Source of the DNA: Pseudomonas bharatica CSV86
GTDB taxonomy: Bacteria; Pseudomonadota; Gammaproteobacteria; Pseudomonadales; Pseudomonadaceae
Length of the DNA stretch: 64,000 nucleotides
Reading direction: 5' to 3'
Assembly (NCBI RefSeq): GCF_000319305.2
Contig: NZ_AMWJ02000002.1
Location: 2,308,001 to 2,372,000 of the forward strand
The notes beneath the pieces were generated by a model. It saw only the letters and a list, made by a program, of their open reading frames with translations. It was not told the DNA's origin and did not search any database. Positions 25,721 to 37,323 of the stretch are shown in pieces. The position numbers were made by a program, and so were the translations under genes. The number at the start of each line of letters is the position of its first letter. The first letter of the stretch is position 1.

Positions 25721-26686
25721 ATGCGCACTGTCGTTTTGCGTCGTGGTCTGGCCGCTCTGTTCGCTGCGGCTGTTACCTTCGGCGCCATCACCCAAGCCCA
25801 GGCCGAAACCCTGCGTATCGGCTACCAGAAGTACGGCACCCTGGTTCTGCTCAAGGCCAAGGGCAGCCTGGAAAAGCGCCTCGCCGCCCAGGGCGTGCAG
25901 GTGCAATGGACTGAATTCCCCGGCGGCCCGCAACTGCTGGAAGGCCTTAACGTCGGCTCCATCGATTTCGGCGTGACCGGCGAAACCCCGCCCGTCTTCG
26001 CCCAGGCCGCCGGCGCCGACCTGCTGTACGTGGCCTACGAGCCGCCAGCGCCGCACAGCGAAGCGATCCTGGTGCCGAAAGGTTCGCCGATCCAGTCGGT
26101 CAAGGAACTCAAGGGCAAGAAGGTCGCCCTGAACAAGGGCTCCAACGTGCATTACCTGCTGGTCCGCGCCCTCGAGGACGCTGGCCTGAAATACAGCGAC
26201 ATCCAGCCGGTGTTCCTGCCGCCCGCCGATGCCCGCGCCGCCTTCGAGCGTGGCAGCGTCGATGCCTGGGTGATCTGGGACCCGTACCAGGCCGCCGCCG
26301 AGCAACAACTGCAAGCCCGCACCCTGCGCGATGGCCAGGGCATCGTCGACAACCATCAGTTCTACCTGGCCACCAAGCCTTATGCGCAGAAGCACCCTGA
26401 AGTGATCAGCGCCCTGGTGGACGAGGTGCGTGCCGTGGGCGAATGGTCCAAGGCCAACCCGCAGGAAGTGACCGACCAGGTCGCGCCGCTGCTCGGCCTG
26501 CCCGCCGACATCACCCTGACCTCGGTCAAGCGCCAGGGCTACGGTGCCGGCTTCCTGACCCCGGAAGTGGTCGCCGCGCAGCAGAAGATCGCCGACACCT
26601 TCACCAGCCTGAAGCTGATCCCCAAGCCGCTGAGCATCAAGGACGTGATCTGGACGCCGCCGGCCAAGGTCGCCACCGCACCTTGA
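25721..26686 (+). CDS. ssuA: Aliphatic sulfonate-binding protein SsuA
   Basis: A 321-residue periplasmic protein with signal peptide (RGLAALFAAAVTFGAITQAQA) starting at ATG 25721 behind AAAAGGAG. Family signs are LRIGYQKYGTLVLLKAKG, EFPGGPQLLEGLNVGSIDFG, TGETPPVFAQAAGADLLYVAYEP and FERGSVDAWVIWDPYQAAAE. It captures alkanesulfonates for SsuBC. A related gene at 56786-57709 belongs to a different operon. Confidence 0.95.
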   Translation: MRTVVLRRGLAALFAAAVTFGAITQAQAETLRIGYQKYGTLVLLKAKGSLEKRLAAQGVQVQWTEFPGGPQLLEGLNVGSIDFGVTGETPPVFAQAAGADLLYVAYEPPAPHSEAILVPKGSPIQSVKELKGKKVALNKGSNVHYLLVRALEDAGLKYSDIQPVFLPPADARAAFERGSVDAWVIWDPYQAAAEQQLQARTLRDGQGIVDNHQFYLATKPYAQKHPEVISALVDEVRAVGEWSKANPQEVTDQVAPLLGLPADITLTSVKRQGYGAGFLTPEVVAAQQKIADTFTSLKLIPKPLSIKDVIWTPPAKVATAP

Positions 26687-26744
26687 CGTTTCGCCCGAGC
26701 CGGGGCGTCGCCCCGGTCTGAGCCACCCTTAGGAGACAACTCCA

Positions 26745-27893
26745 ATGAGCCTCAACGTTTTCTGGTTTCTTCCGACCCATGGCGACGGCCATTACCTTGG
26801 CACCGCCGAAGGCGCTCGCGCCGTCGATCACGGTTATCTGCAGCAGGTGGCACAGGCGGCCGACCGTCTTGGCTTCGGCGGCGTGCTGATCCCCACCGGG
26901 CGTTCCTGCGAGGACTCCTGGCTGGTGGCCGCGTCGCTGATCCCGGTGACCCAGCGCCTGAAGTTCCTCGTCGCCCTGCGCCCGGGGATCATTTCGCCGA
27001 CCGTGGCGGCACGCCAGGCCGCGACCCTTGACCGGCTGTCCGGCGGGCGCGCGCTGTTCAACCTGGTGACCGGTGGAGACCCTGACGAACTGTCCGGCGA
27101 CGGCCTGTTCCTCAGCCATGAAGAACGCTACCAGGCATCGGTGGAGTTCACCCGCATCTGGCGTCGGGTGCTGGAAGGCGAGACGGTCGACTACGACGGC
27201 AAGCACATCACGGTGAAGGGCGCCAAGCTGCTCTATCCGCCGATCCAGCAACCGCGTCCGCCGCTGTATTTCGGTGGCTCTTCCGACGCCGCGCAGGACC
27301 TGGCCGCCGAGCAGGTCGAGCTGTACCTGACCTGGGGCGAGCCGCCGAGCGCGGTGGCCGAGAAGATCGCGCAAGTCCGCGAGAAGGCCGCCAAGCTGGG
27401 CCGTACCGTGCGCTTCGGTATCCGCCTGCATGTGATCGTCCGCGAAACCAACGACGAGGCCTGGAAAGCCGCCGAACGCCTGATTTCCCATCTGGACGAC
27501 GACACCATCGCCCGTGCCCAGGCGTCCCTGGCGCGCTTCGATTCGGTCGGCCAGCAACGCATGGCCGCCCTGCACGGCGGCAACCGCGACAACCTGGAAG
27601 TCAGCCCCAACCTGTGGGCCGGCGTCGGCCTGGTGCGTGGCGGTGCCGGTACCGCGCTGGTCGGCGATGGCCCGACCGTGGCGGCGCGGGTCAAGGAATA
27701 CGCCGAGCTGGGCATCGACACCTTCATCTTCTCCGGCTACCCGCACCTGGAAGAGTCGTACCGCGTGGCCGAACTGCTGTTCCCGCACCTGGATATCGAA
27801 CGTCCAGCCCTGCCGCAGGAGCGTGGCTATGTCAGCCCGTTCGGCGAGATGGTGGCCAACGACATCCTGCCCAAAGCCGCGGCGCAGCGTTGA
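26745..27893 (+). CDS. ssuD: FMNH2-dependent alkanesulfonate monooxygenase SsuD
   Basis: A 382-residue TIM-barrel enzyme of the bacterial luciferase family. It starts MSLNVFWFLPTHGDGHYLG and contains LIPTGRSCEDSWLVAASLIP, the Cys of the SsuD active-site region, and FNLVTGGDPDELSGDG. It cleaves C1-C10 alkanesulfonates to aldehyde and sulfite using FMNH2 from SsuE. The gene sits 58 bp after ssuA and 10 bp before ssuC. Sequence, length (381-382) and operon position all agree. Confidence 0.96.
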   Translation: MSLNVFWFLPTHGDGHYLGTAEGARAVDHGYLQQVAQAADRLGFGGVLIPTGRSCEDSWLVAASLIPVTQRLKFLVALRPGIISPTVAARQAATLDRLSGGRALFNLVTGGDPDELSGDGLFLSHEERYQASVEFTRIWRRVLEGETVDYDGKHITVKGAKLLYPPIQQPRPPLYFGGSSDAAQDLAAEQVELYLTWGEPPSAVAEKIAQVREKAAKLGRTVRFGIRLHVIVRETNDEAWKAAERLISHLDDDTIARAQASLARFDSVGQQRMAALHGGNRDNLEVSPNLWAGVGLVRGGAGTALVGDGPTVAARVKEYAELGIDTFIFSGYPHLEESYRVAELLFPHLDIERPALPQERGYVSPFGEMVANDILPKAAAQR

Positions 27894-27903
27894 GGATCAC
27901 GCC

Positions 27904-28701
27904 ATGAGTCGTTCTTCTTCCAACTCCTGGGTCCAGCGCCTGGCGCCCTGGGCCCTGCCGGTAGCGCTGCTGGCGATCTGGCAACTGGCGGTCAGCGCCG
28001 GTTGGCTGTCGACCCGCATCCTGCCGGCGCCAAGCGCGGTGATTTCCGCAGGCGTCGAACTGGTGCGCAGCGGCGAAATCTGGACCCACCTGGCAATCAG
28101 CGGCTGGCGTGCCGGGCTGGGCTTCCTGATCGGCGGCAGCATCGGCCTGGTGCTCGGCTTCATCACCGGCCTGTCGCGCTGGGGTGAACGCCTGCTGGAC
28201 AGCTCGGTGCAGATGATCCGCAACGTGCCGCACCTGGCGCTGATCCCGCTGGTGATCCTGTGGTTCGGCATCGACGAGTCGGCGAAGATCTTCCTGGTCG
28301 CCCTCGGCACGCTGTTCCCGATCTACCTGAACACCTACCACGGCATCCGCAACGTCGATCCGGCGCTGGTGGAAATGGCCCGCAGTTACGGCCTCAGCGG
28401 CTTCGCCCTGTTCCGCCAGGTGATCCTGCCGGGTGCTCTGCCGTCGATCCTGGTCGGCGTGCGCTTTGCCCTCGGCTTCATGTGGCTGACCCTGATCGTC
28501 GCCGAGACCATCTCGGCCAACTCCGGCATCGGCTACCTGGCGATGAACGCCCGCGAGTTCCTGCAGACCGACGTGGTAGTGCTGGCGATCGTGCTGTACG
28601 CGGTGCTCGGCAAGCTGGCCGACCTCGCTGCCCGTGGCCTGGAACGTGTCTGGCTGCGCTGGCACCCGGCCTATCAAGTGAGCAAGGGAGACCGCGCATG
28701 A
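27904..28701 (+). CDS. ssuC: Sulfonate ABC transporter permease SsuC
   Basis: A 265-residue inner-membrane protein with about six transmembrane helices and the coupling loop ARSYGLSGFALFRQVILPGALPSILVG. The start is ATG 27904, directly after ssuD; the open frame upstream to 27514 is only antiphase reading of ssuD. Its TGA overlaps the ATG of ssuB. Confidence 0.95.
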   Translation: MSRSSSNSWVQRLAPWALPVALLAIWQLAVSAGWLSTRILPAPSAVISAGVELVRSGEIWTHLAISGWRAGLGFLIGGSIGLVLGFITGLSRWGERLLDSSVQMIRNVPHLALIPLVILWFGIDESAKIFLVALGTLFPIYLNTYHGIRNVDPALVEMARSYGLSGFALFRQVILPGALPSILVGVRFALGFMWLTLIVAETISANSGIGYLAMNAREFLQTDVVVLAIVLYAVLGKLADLAARGLERVWLRWHPAYQVSKGDRA

Positions 28702-29510
28702 CCGTTCTCAAGGAACAGCCGCCGCGCCTGCTGCGTGGCATCCCGCTGGCGGTGCAGAAGGTCGAGAAGACCTTCGGCCAACGCAAGGTCCTGCGCAATA
28801 TCGACCTGCACATCCCGGCCGGCCAGTTCGTCGCCATCGTCGGCCGCAGTGGCTGTGGCAAGAGCACCCTGCTGCGTTTGCTGGCCGGCCTCGACCAACC
28901 GACCGGTGGTGAATTGCTGGCCGGCAGCGCGCCACTGTCGGACGCTCGCGAAGACACCCGCCTGATGTTCCAGGAAGCGCGCCTGCTGCCGTGGAAGCGG
29001 GTCATCGACAACGTCGGCCTGGGGCTCGAAGGCAAGTGGCAGGAACGCGCCAGGCAGGCACTGGAAGCGGTGGGCCTGGCCGACCGCGCCAATGAATGGC
29101 CGGCAGCCCTGTCCGGTGGGCAGAAACAGCGCGTGGCCCTGGCCCGCGCCCTGATCCACCAGCCGCGCCTGCTGCTGCTCGACGAACCGCTGGGCGCCCT
29201 AGATGCCCTGACCCGGATCGAAATGCAGCAACTGATCGAAGACCTCTGGCGCAAGCACGGCTTCACCGTGTTGCTGGTGACCCACGACGTCAGCGAAGCG
29301 GTAGCGGTCGCCGACCGGGTGATCCTGATCGAGGACGGCGAAATCGGCCTCGACCTGCACGTGGACCTGCCGCGCCCACGGGTACGTGGCTCGCACCGCC
29401 TGGCCGCGCTGGAAACCGAAGTACTCAACCGTGTTCTCTCGATCCCTGGCACTCCGCCCGGGCCCGAACCCGTAGCACCCTTGCCTACGCAACTGCGCTG
29501 GGCTCATTGA
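28698..29510 (+). CDS. ssuB: Sulfonate ABC transporter ATPase SsuB
   Basis: A 270-residue ATPase with Walker A GRSGCGKST, FQEARLLPW, signature LSGGQKQRVALAR, Walker B LLLLDEPLGALD and LVTHDVSEAVAVADR. ATG 28698 overlaps the ssuC stop. The C-terminal tail after the ATPase core (about residues 230-270) is Pro-rich, as in other Pseudomonas SsuB proteins. Confidence 0.95.
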   Translation: MTVLKEQPPRLLRGIPLAVQKVEKTFGQRKVLRNIDLHIPAGQFVAIVGRSGCGKSTLLRLLAGLDQPTGGELLAGSAPLSDAREDTRLMFQEARLLPWKRVIDNVGLGLEGKWQERARQALEAVGLADRANEWPAALSGGQKQRVALARALIHQPRLLLLDEPLGALDALTRIEMQQLIEDLWRKHGFTVLLVTHDVSEAVAVADRVILIEDGEIGLDLHVDLPRPRVRGSHRLAALETEVLNRVLSIPGTPPGPEPVAPLPTQLRWAH

Positions 29511-29538
29511 CCTCAGAACCTACGAAGGAAGCAAGCAG

Positions 29539-29754
29539 ATGACTATCAAAGCGATCAACGTACGTAACCAGTTCAAAGGCACCGTGAAAGAAATCCTGGA
29601 AGGCCCGGTACTGTCGGAAATCGACGTGCAGACCGCCTCGGGCATCGTCACTTCGGTGATCACCACCCGTTCGGTCAAGGAGCTGGAACTGACCATCGGC
29701 AGCGAGGTGATTGCCTTCGTGAAGTCGACCGAGGTTTCCATCGCGAAACTGTGA
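29539..29754 (+). CDS. ssuF: Molybdopterin-binding (TOBE/Mop) protein SsuF
   Basis: A 71-residue single Mop/TOBE domain: IKAINVRNQFKGTVKEILEG, VQTASGIVTSVITTRSVKELEL, EVIAFVKSTEVSIAKL. Such proteins bind molybdate or tungstate as oligomers. In P. putida, ssuF closes the ssu operon and is needed for growth on some sulfur sources, as I recall, though its biochemical role there is unclear. It begins 28 bp after ssuB and is followed by a REP pair. Confidence 0.93.
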   Translation: MTIKAINVRNQFKGTVKEILEGPVLSEIDVQTASGIVTSVITTRSVKELELTIGSEVIAFVKSTEVSIAKL

Positions 29755-29760
29755 AACCCC

Positions 29761-29829
29761 AATCGCTGGCAAGCCAGCTCCCACAGGTCCGGTGTACGCC
29801 GGACCTGTGGGAGCTGGCTTGCCAGCGAT
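29761..29829. repeat. Inverted REP pair after ssuF
   Basis: REP arms enclose a second short palindrome (GGTCCGG...CCGGACC). The whole block forms one long hairpin between the converging ssuF and TetR genes. Confidence 0.9.
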
Positions 29830-29833
29830 GCTT

Positions 29834-30460
29834 TTAATGCTTGGGCAGGAACGGCGGCAGATACAGCCCCACATACGCTTCGAACACCCGCATCCCCTCC
29901 TCCGCCATGCGCGGCGTGATCTGCCCGTGCACCTGCACAGAACGGGCATACACCCGGTCGCTCAGCTCCATCGCCAAGGCAAATACATCCACATCATGCG
30001 GCAGCTCCGGCAAGCGGAAATGCTGCTCGAACAGCTTGTGCATCAGGTCGCCCAGCTCGATATCGTGCTGGCGGTCGGCCTGGGTCACTTCGCTCAGGCC
30101 ATGCTGGGCGAGGATCAGTTGCCGGGCGGCGGCGTCCTGTTGATAGATCTCCAGCATCCGCGCTTCCACCAGCCGCGCCAGGTCCCGCCAGCCGGTCAGG
30201 CTCGCGGTGTCGATGGGCGCCTGCAGGCAGGCGCGAAACGCGCCGTGTACATCCGCCGTCAGCGCCTCGAGCAAGGCCGGGACGCTGGCGAAGAAGTGAT
30301 AGACCGACGACGGCGGGATCTGCGCGCGCTCGGCGACGCTATAGATCGACAGGCTGGCCACGCCCTCGCTGGCCAGCAAAGTGCGGGCCGCGTCGAGGAT
30401 CGAGTCGATCCGCGCCTGGCTGCGGGCGCGGGGTTTGCGAGGGGTGCTGCCGCGGCTCAT
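29834..30460 (-). CDS. TetR-family regulator
   Basis: A 208-residue protein starting at ATG 30460 (MSRGSTPRKPRARSQ). An N-terminal TetR helix-turn-helix is clear: RIDSILDAARTLLASEGVASL, then SVAERAQIPPSSVYHFFASVPALLEAL. The C-terminal ligand domain has no recognised specificity. The ATG lies one base after the stop of gshA, so the two are cotranscribed on the minus strand. The longer frame to 30631 overlaps gshA and is not used. What it senses is unknown; a role in thiol metabolism is only suggested by the neighbour. Confidence 0.88.
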   Translation of the reverse strand: MSRGSTPRKPRARSQARIDSILDAARTLLASEGVASLSIYSVAERAQIPPSSVYHFFASVPALLEALTADVHGAFRACLQAPIDTASLTGWRDLARLVEARMLEIYQQDAAARQLILAQHGLSEVTQADRQHDIELGDLMHKLFEQHFRLPELPHDVDVFALAMELSDRVYARSVQVHGQITPRMAEEGMRVFEAYVGLYLPPFLPKH

Positions 30461-30461
30461 A

Positions 30462-32045
30462 TCAGTTGCTGATCGCCAGGATGCTGGCCTGGTAGGCGCC
30501 GACGAACAGGTCGAAGTCGCCGACTTCCTGCTGTTCCAGACGCGCCTGCTCTTCCAGCGAAGCCCGGGCCAGGCTTTCGAAACGCGCCTGCTCTTCAGCC
30601 GGCAGCGGCTCCTTGCGCAGGTAGTCGGCATGCAGCTGGCTCTGGCGCAGGGCGAAGGCGGCGAAGCTTTCCTGGTGCGCGGTCATGCTGGCGAGCACCT
30701 GGGCCGACGGGGTCAGCGCCGGGTCGTCGACCTTGGCCGCCTGGGTGGCGAGGGCACGGGCGTGCTCATCGCTGCCCTGGCTGCGGTCGAGCAGTTCGGC
30801 CAACGGTGCGATACGCGCCAGCAGCTCGGAGGCCCAGGCCTTGAGTTCGACCGGCTGGCCGTCGCGATGCAGTTGCAGGCCCGGACGCCGGCCTTCCTTA
30901 ACCACCTTGAGGAAGTTGTCGGTGCACTGGCCGCACTCGCCGTTTTGCAGCAGCGGGCTTTCTTCCAGGGCGCAGAACAGCAGGAAGGCATCGAGGAAAC
31001 GCGCCTGCGGCAAATCGATGCCGGTCGGCAGGAACGGGTTGATATCCAGGCAGCGCACTTCGATGTACTGGATGCCCCGGGCCACCAGCGCCTGGATCGG
31101 CCGCTCGCCGGTATAGGTCACGCGCTTGGGACGGATGTTCGAGTAGTACTCGTTCTCGATCTGCAGGATGTTGGTGTTGAGCTGCACCCACTCGCCATCC
31201 TTGTGCGTACCGATCTCCACATAGGGCGCGTAGGGCGTGGCCACGGCGCGGCGCAGGCTGTCGGTGTAGCTGGCGAGGTCGTTGTAGCAGGGGGTCAGGC
31301 CGGCCTGGGCGTTGCTCTGGTAGCCCAGGTCGCTCATGCGCAGGCTGGTGGCCCACGGCAGGAACAGGGTGTCGGCGTCGAAGGACTCGAGCTGGTGCGG
31401 GCGGCCACGGAGGAACCCTGCGTCCAGCGCCGGCGAGGCACCGAACAGGTACATCAGCAGCCAGCTGTAGCGGCGGAAATTGCGGATCAGGGCAATGTAG
31501 GCCGACGACTGGTAGTCACGGTCGTCACCGCTGCCGCCTTCGGCATCACGCAGCAGCGGCCAGAGCTTTTCCGGCAGCGAGAAGTTGTAGTGGATACCGG
31601 CGATGCACTGCATGGTGCGGCCGTAGCGCAGGGCCAGGCCCTTGCGGTAGACGTACTTGAGCTGGCCGATGTTCGAGGTGCCGTACCAGGCGATCGGGAT
31701 GTCCTCTTCCGCCGGCAACGGGCACGGCATCGACGGACTCCACAGGTACTCGCTGCCGAGCTTGCTGACGGCGAAGCGGTGGATGTTCTCCAGGCTTTCG
31801 AGGGTCTGCGCCGGGTCGGCCAGGGCCGGGGTGATGAATTCCAGCAGCGACTCGGAATAATCGGTGGTGATGGATTCGTGGGTCAGCGCCGAGCCCAGGG
31901 CCTCGGGGTGCGGTGTCTGGGCCAGGCGACCGTCCTCGGTCACGCGCAGGCATTCACGCTCGATGCCGTGCAGGCACTGCTTGAGCAGGGAGAGGTTGTC
32001 GCCTTGGCCAAGCAGGCTCAGGCGGCGGTTGAGAAGTTCGCTCAA
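30462..32045 (-). CDS. gshA: Glutamate-cysteine ligase
   Basis: A 527-residue enzyme that makes gamma-glutamylcysteine, the first step of glutathione synthesis, with ATP. Family motifs are GIERECLRVTEDGRLAQTPHP, HESITTDYSESLLEFITP, MPCPLPAEEDIPIAWYG and IEVRCLDINPF. I place the start at TTG 32045, because AAGGA lies eight bases upstream; the GTG at 32060 has no ribosome site. The product then begins MSELLNRRLSLLG, as in related proteins. A TetR gene follows directly, and a thioesterase gene lies upstream on the same strand. Confidence 0.95.
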   Translation of the reverse strand: MSELLNRRLSLLGQGDNLSLLKQCLHGIERECLRVTEDGRLAQTPHPEALGSALTHESITTDYSESLLEFITPALADPAQTLESLENIHRFAVSKLGSEYLWSPSMPCPLPAEEDIPIAWYGTSNIGQLKYVYRKGLALRYGRTMQCIAGIHYNFSLPEKLWPLLRDAEGGSGDDRDYQSSAYIALIRNFRRYSWLLMYLFGASPALDAGFLRGRPHQLESFDADTLFLPWATSLRMSDLGYQSNAQAGLTPCYNDLASYTDSLRRAVATPYAPYVEIGTHKDGEWVQLNTNILQIENEYYSNIRPKRVTYTGERPIQALVARGIQYIEVRCLDINPFLPTGIDLPQARFLDAFLLFCALEESPLLQNGECGQCTDNFLKVVKEGRRPGLQLHRDGQPVELKAWASELLARIAPLAELLDRSQGSDEHARALATQAAKVDDPALTPSAQVLASMTAHQESFAAFALRQSQLHADYLRKEPLPAEEQARFESLARASLEEQARLEQQEVGDFDLFVGAYQASILAISN

Positions 32046-32199
32046 GATGGATTCCTTCACACATCAGTCGCCCCGATATGGGGGTGGAAATGACGGTCTA
32101 CAAGGGTGGACAGGAGGAACTGGCGTTGTCGCCTGGTTTTCGCAGGGAATCGGCAGCGCCCAGCGCACTGCCGAAAGTACCGCAGATGGCCTTTTGCGG

Positions 32200-32582
32200 C
32201 TAGAGCGCCGCGAAGGTGCCTTGGGCCTTGGCGACGAGTTTGTCGTCCTGGAATACGTCGGCGTCCAGTACGAGCGTGCGGCGCCCGGCGTGCAGGACGC
32301 GGGCGATACACAGCACTTCACCTTCGCTGACCGCACGAACGTAGTTGATCTTGCACTCCAGGGTGACGCTGCGCCGATCGAAGCCGTGGCTGCTGGAGCA
32401 GGCCAGGCCCATGGCGATGTCCACCAGGCTGAAGATCGCCCCGCCATGCAGGAAGCCGCCGCGATTGCGCAGGTGCGGCTCCAGGGCCAGGGCCACCTCG
32501 GCAACGCCCGCTTCGAGGCGTTGCAGACGGCAGCCCAGCAACTGGCTGAAGGCGCTCTGGACGATGTCTTCAGGCGCGCCCG

Positions 32583-32586
<4 letters not shown>
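32200..32586 (-). CDS. PaaI-family hotdog thioesterase
   Basis: A 128-residue hotdog-fold protein with RNRGGFLHGGAIFSLVDIAMGLA (catalytic loop with HGG and D) and a core ending VLDADVFQDDKLVAKAQGTFAA. It probably hydrolyses an acyl-CoA of unknown type. ATG 32586 overlaps the stop of tex by four bases (ATGA), so it is the downstream partner of tex. A 154-bp gap separates it from gshA. Confidence 0.9.
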
Positions 32587-34901
<2,315 letters not shown>

Positions 34902-35143
34902 AAAACCACCTGACAAATTGTGAATGCTTGGCCGCAGGGGCCGGCGCCAGAGGGCGTCGGGGCATGGCGGCGCGCGGTGAAAAGCGGCGCATTATACCCA
35001 GCGCAAAAGGCTTGCGGTGATAGCGGCTGGCCAGCCTGACAGACCATTCCGCTGGCACACGGGGAAAAATCTGCTAACAATGAGCTCGGCACCCGCAAAT
35101 GGCGGCTAAGCCATAATGCGCGCCGAGATTAAAGGAGCTACCC

Positions 35144-35884
35144 ATGAGCAGCACTGCACAAACAGCCGAAGGCGAAAAGATCCTCATCGTCGATGACGAC
35201 CCGGGCCTGAGCAGCCTTCTCGAGCGTTTCTTCACCAGCAAGGGCTATCGCGCACGGGCAGTACCCAATGTCGAACAGATGGACCGCCTGCTGGCGCGCG
35301 AGGTGTTCAACCTGGTCGTCCTCGACCTGATGCTGCCCGGCGAGGATGGTCTTTCCGCCTGCCGGCGCCTGCGCGCAGCGAACAACCAGGTGCCGATCAT
35401 CATGCTCACCGCCAAGGGCGACGAGTTGAGCCGGATCAAGGGCCTGGAACTGGGCGCCGACGACTACCTGGCCAAGCCGTTCAACCCCGACGAGCTGGTC
35501 GCGCGGGTCAAGGCCGTACTGCGCCGCCAGGCGCCCACGGTACCGGGCGCACCGGGCAGCGAGGACGAAACCGTCACTTTCGGCGACTACGAGCTGTCCC
35601 TGGCCACCCGCGAACTCAAGCGTGGCGACGAAGTGCACATGCTGACCACCGGCGAGTTCGCCGTGCTCAAGGCATTGGTCATGCACGCCCGCGAGCCACT
35701 GACCCGCGACAAGCTGATGAACCTGGCCCGTGGCCGCGAATGGGATGCACTGGAGCGCTCCATCGACGTGCAGATTTCGCGCCTGCGCCGCATGATCGAG
35801 CCTGACCCGTCCAAGCCGCGCTATATCCAGACCGTCTGGGGCGTAGGCTACGTGTTCGTGCCGGACGGCAATGCCGGCAAGTGA
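35144..35884 (+). CDS. ompR: Osmolarity response regulator OmpR
   Basis: A 246-residue response regulator: receiver with DDD pocket (ILIVDDDPGL), phospho-Asp in LVVLDLMLPGEDG, and a C-terminal winged helix (LTTGEFAVLKALVMHAREPLTRDKL, then ISRLRRMIEPDPSKPRYIQTVWGVGY). It is followed 125 bp downstream by envZ. The pair controls envelope and porin genes in response to osmotic or other envelope cues. AAAGGAGC before ATG 35144 supports the start. Confidence 0.96.
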   Translation: MSSTAQTAEGEKILIVDDDPGLSSLLERFFTSKGYRARAVPNVEQMDRLLAREVFNLVVLDLMLPGEDGLSACRRLRAANNQVPIIMLTAKGDELSRIKGLELGADDYLAKPFNPDELVARVKAVLRRQAPTVPGAPGSEDETVTFGDYELSLATRELKRGDEVHMLTTGEFAVLKALVMHAREPLTRDKLMNLARGREWDALERSIDVQISRLRRMIEPDPSKPRYIQTVWGVGYVFVPDGNAGK

Positions 35885-36009
35885 TGGCACGTGTTACCGA
35901 TGAGTCATCGAAAGCAGGGCCACCGCAAGGTTGCCCTGCTTTTGCTTGGATCACCTCATGCCCTGCCCGCGAGCCGCGCTCGCACCTGCCAAGCGTGTAG
36001 CCGTCGCCC

Positions 36010-37323
36010 ATGAAAACGCCACTGTGGTTTCCGCAAAGCTTCTTCGCCCGCACCCTGTGGCTGGTGTTGATCGTCGTCCTGTTTTCCAAGGCACTGACCC
36101 TGGTCTACCTGCTGATGAACGAGGACGTGCTGGTCGATCGCCAGTACAGCCACGGCGTCGCCCTGACCCTGCGTGCGTACTGGGCAGCGGACGAGGAGAA
36201 CCGCGACAAGGTCGCCGAAGCCGCCGGCTTGATCCGCGTCACCGGCAACGGCGTGCCCGAGGGCGAGCAACACTGGCCCTACAGCGAGATCTACCAGCGG
36301 CAGATGCAGGCCGAACTGGGCGAGGACACCGAGGTCCGCCTGCGCGTCCATTCGCCTCCGGCGCTCTGGGTCAGGGCGCCGAGCCTGGGAGACGACTGGC
36401 TCAAGGTGCCGCTGTACCCGCACCCGTTGCGCGGCCAGAAAATCTGGAACGTGCTTGGCTGGTTCCTCGCCATCGGCCTGCTGTCCACCGCCTCGGCGTG
36501 GATCTTCGTGCGCCAGCTCAACCAGCCGCTCAAGCGCCTGGTGTTCGCCGCCCGGCAACTGGGCCAGGGCCGCAGCGTGCGCCTGCCGATCAGCGACACG
36601 CCGAGCGAAATGACCGAGGTGTACCGCGCCTTCAACCAGATGGCCGAGGACGTGGAACAGGCTGGCCGGGAGCGCGAACTGATGCTGGCCGGGGTCTCCC
36701 ATGACCTGCGCACGCCCCTCACCCGCCTGCGCCTGTCGTTGTCCATGCTGCCCAGCGAAAGCGACCTGACCGACGACATGGTCCGCGACATCGAGGACAT
36801 GGACGCCATCCTCGACCAGTTCCTCGCCTTCATCCGCGACGGCCGCGACGAGCCCGTCGAGGAAGTGGACCTGAGCGACCTGGTGCGCGAAGTGGTCGCG
36901 CCGTTCAACCAGCCGAAGGAACAGGTGCGCCTGTGCCTGGAGCCGATTCCGCCCTTCCCGCTGCGCCGTGTCTCGATCAAGCGCCTGCTCAACAACCTGA
37001 TCGGCAACGCGCTGCATCACGCGGGCAAGGGCGTGGAAGTAGCCGCCTATATCTCGGGTGACGCCAATGCGCCATACGTGGTGCTGAGCGTGCTGGACCG
37101 CGGTGCGGGGATCGATCCCGCCGAGCTGGATGCCATTTTCAACCCGTTCATTCGCGGCGATAAGGCCCGCAGCGGCAAAGGCACCGGGCTGGGCCTGGCG
37201 ATCGTGCGGCGGATCGCGGCCCAGCATGGCGGCAACGTGGAATTGCGCAATCGCTCCGGTGGCGGGATCGAGGCTCGGGTGCGCTTGCCACTGGGCCTGC
37301 TGCTACCGCGCGACGCCGTCTAG
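36010..37323 (+). CDS. envZ: Sensor histidine kinase EnvZ
   Basis: A 437-residue inner-membrane kinase. Two transmembrane segments (about residues 12-35 and 145-170) flank a periplasmic region. A HAMP linker (LNQPLKRLVFAARQLGQG) leads to the dimerisation domain with His231 in AGVSHDLRTPLTRLRLSLSM and to the ATPase with N box (LLNNLIGNALHHAG), G1 (LDRGAGI) and G2 (GKGTGLGLAIV). It phosphorylates and dephosphorylates OmpR. It converges on rimK with a four-base overlap. Confidence 0.95.
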   Translation: MKTPLWFPQSFFARTLWLVLIVVLFSKALTLVYLLMNEDVLVDRQYSHGVALTLRAYWAADEENRDKVAEAAGLIRVTGNGVPEGEQHWPYSEIYQRQMQAELGEDTEVRLRVHSPPALWVRAPSLGDDWLKVPLYPHPLRGQKIWNVLGWFLAIGLLSTASAWIFVRQLNQPLKRLVFAARQLGQGRSVRLPISDTPSEMTEVYRAFNQMAEDVEQAGRERELMLAGVSHDLRTPLTRLRLSLSMLPSESDLTDDMVRDIEDMDAILDQFLAFIRDGRDEPVEEVDLSDLVREVVAPFNQPKEQVRLCLEPIPPFPLRRVSIKRLLNNLIGNALHHAGKGVEVAAYISGDANAPYVVLSVLDRGAGIDPAELDAIFNPFIRGDKARSGKGTGLGLAIVRRIAAQHGGNVELRNRSGGGIEARVRLPLGLLLPRDAV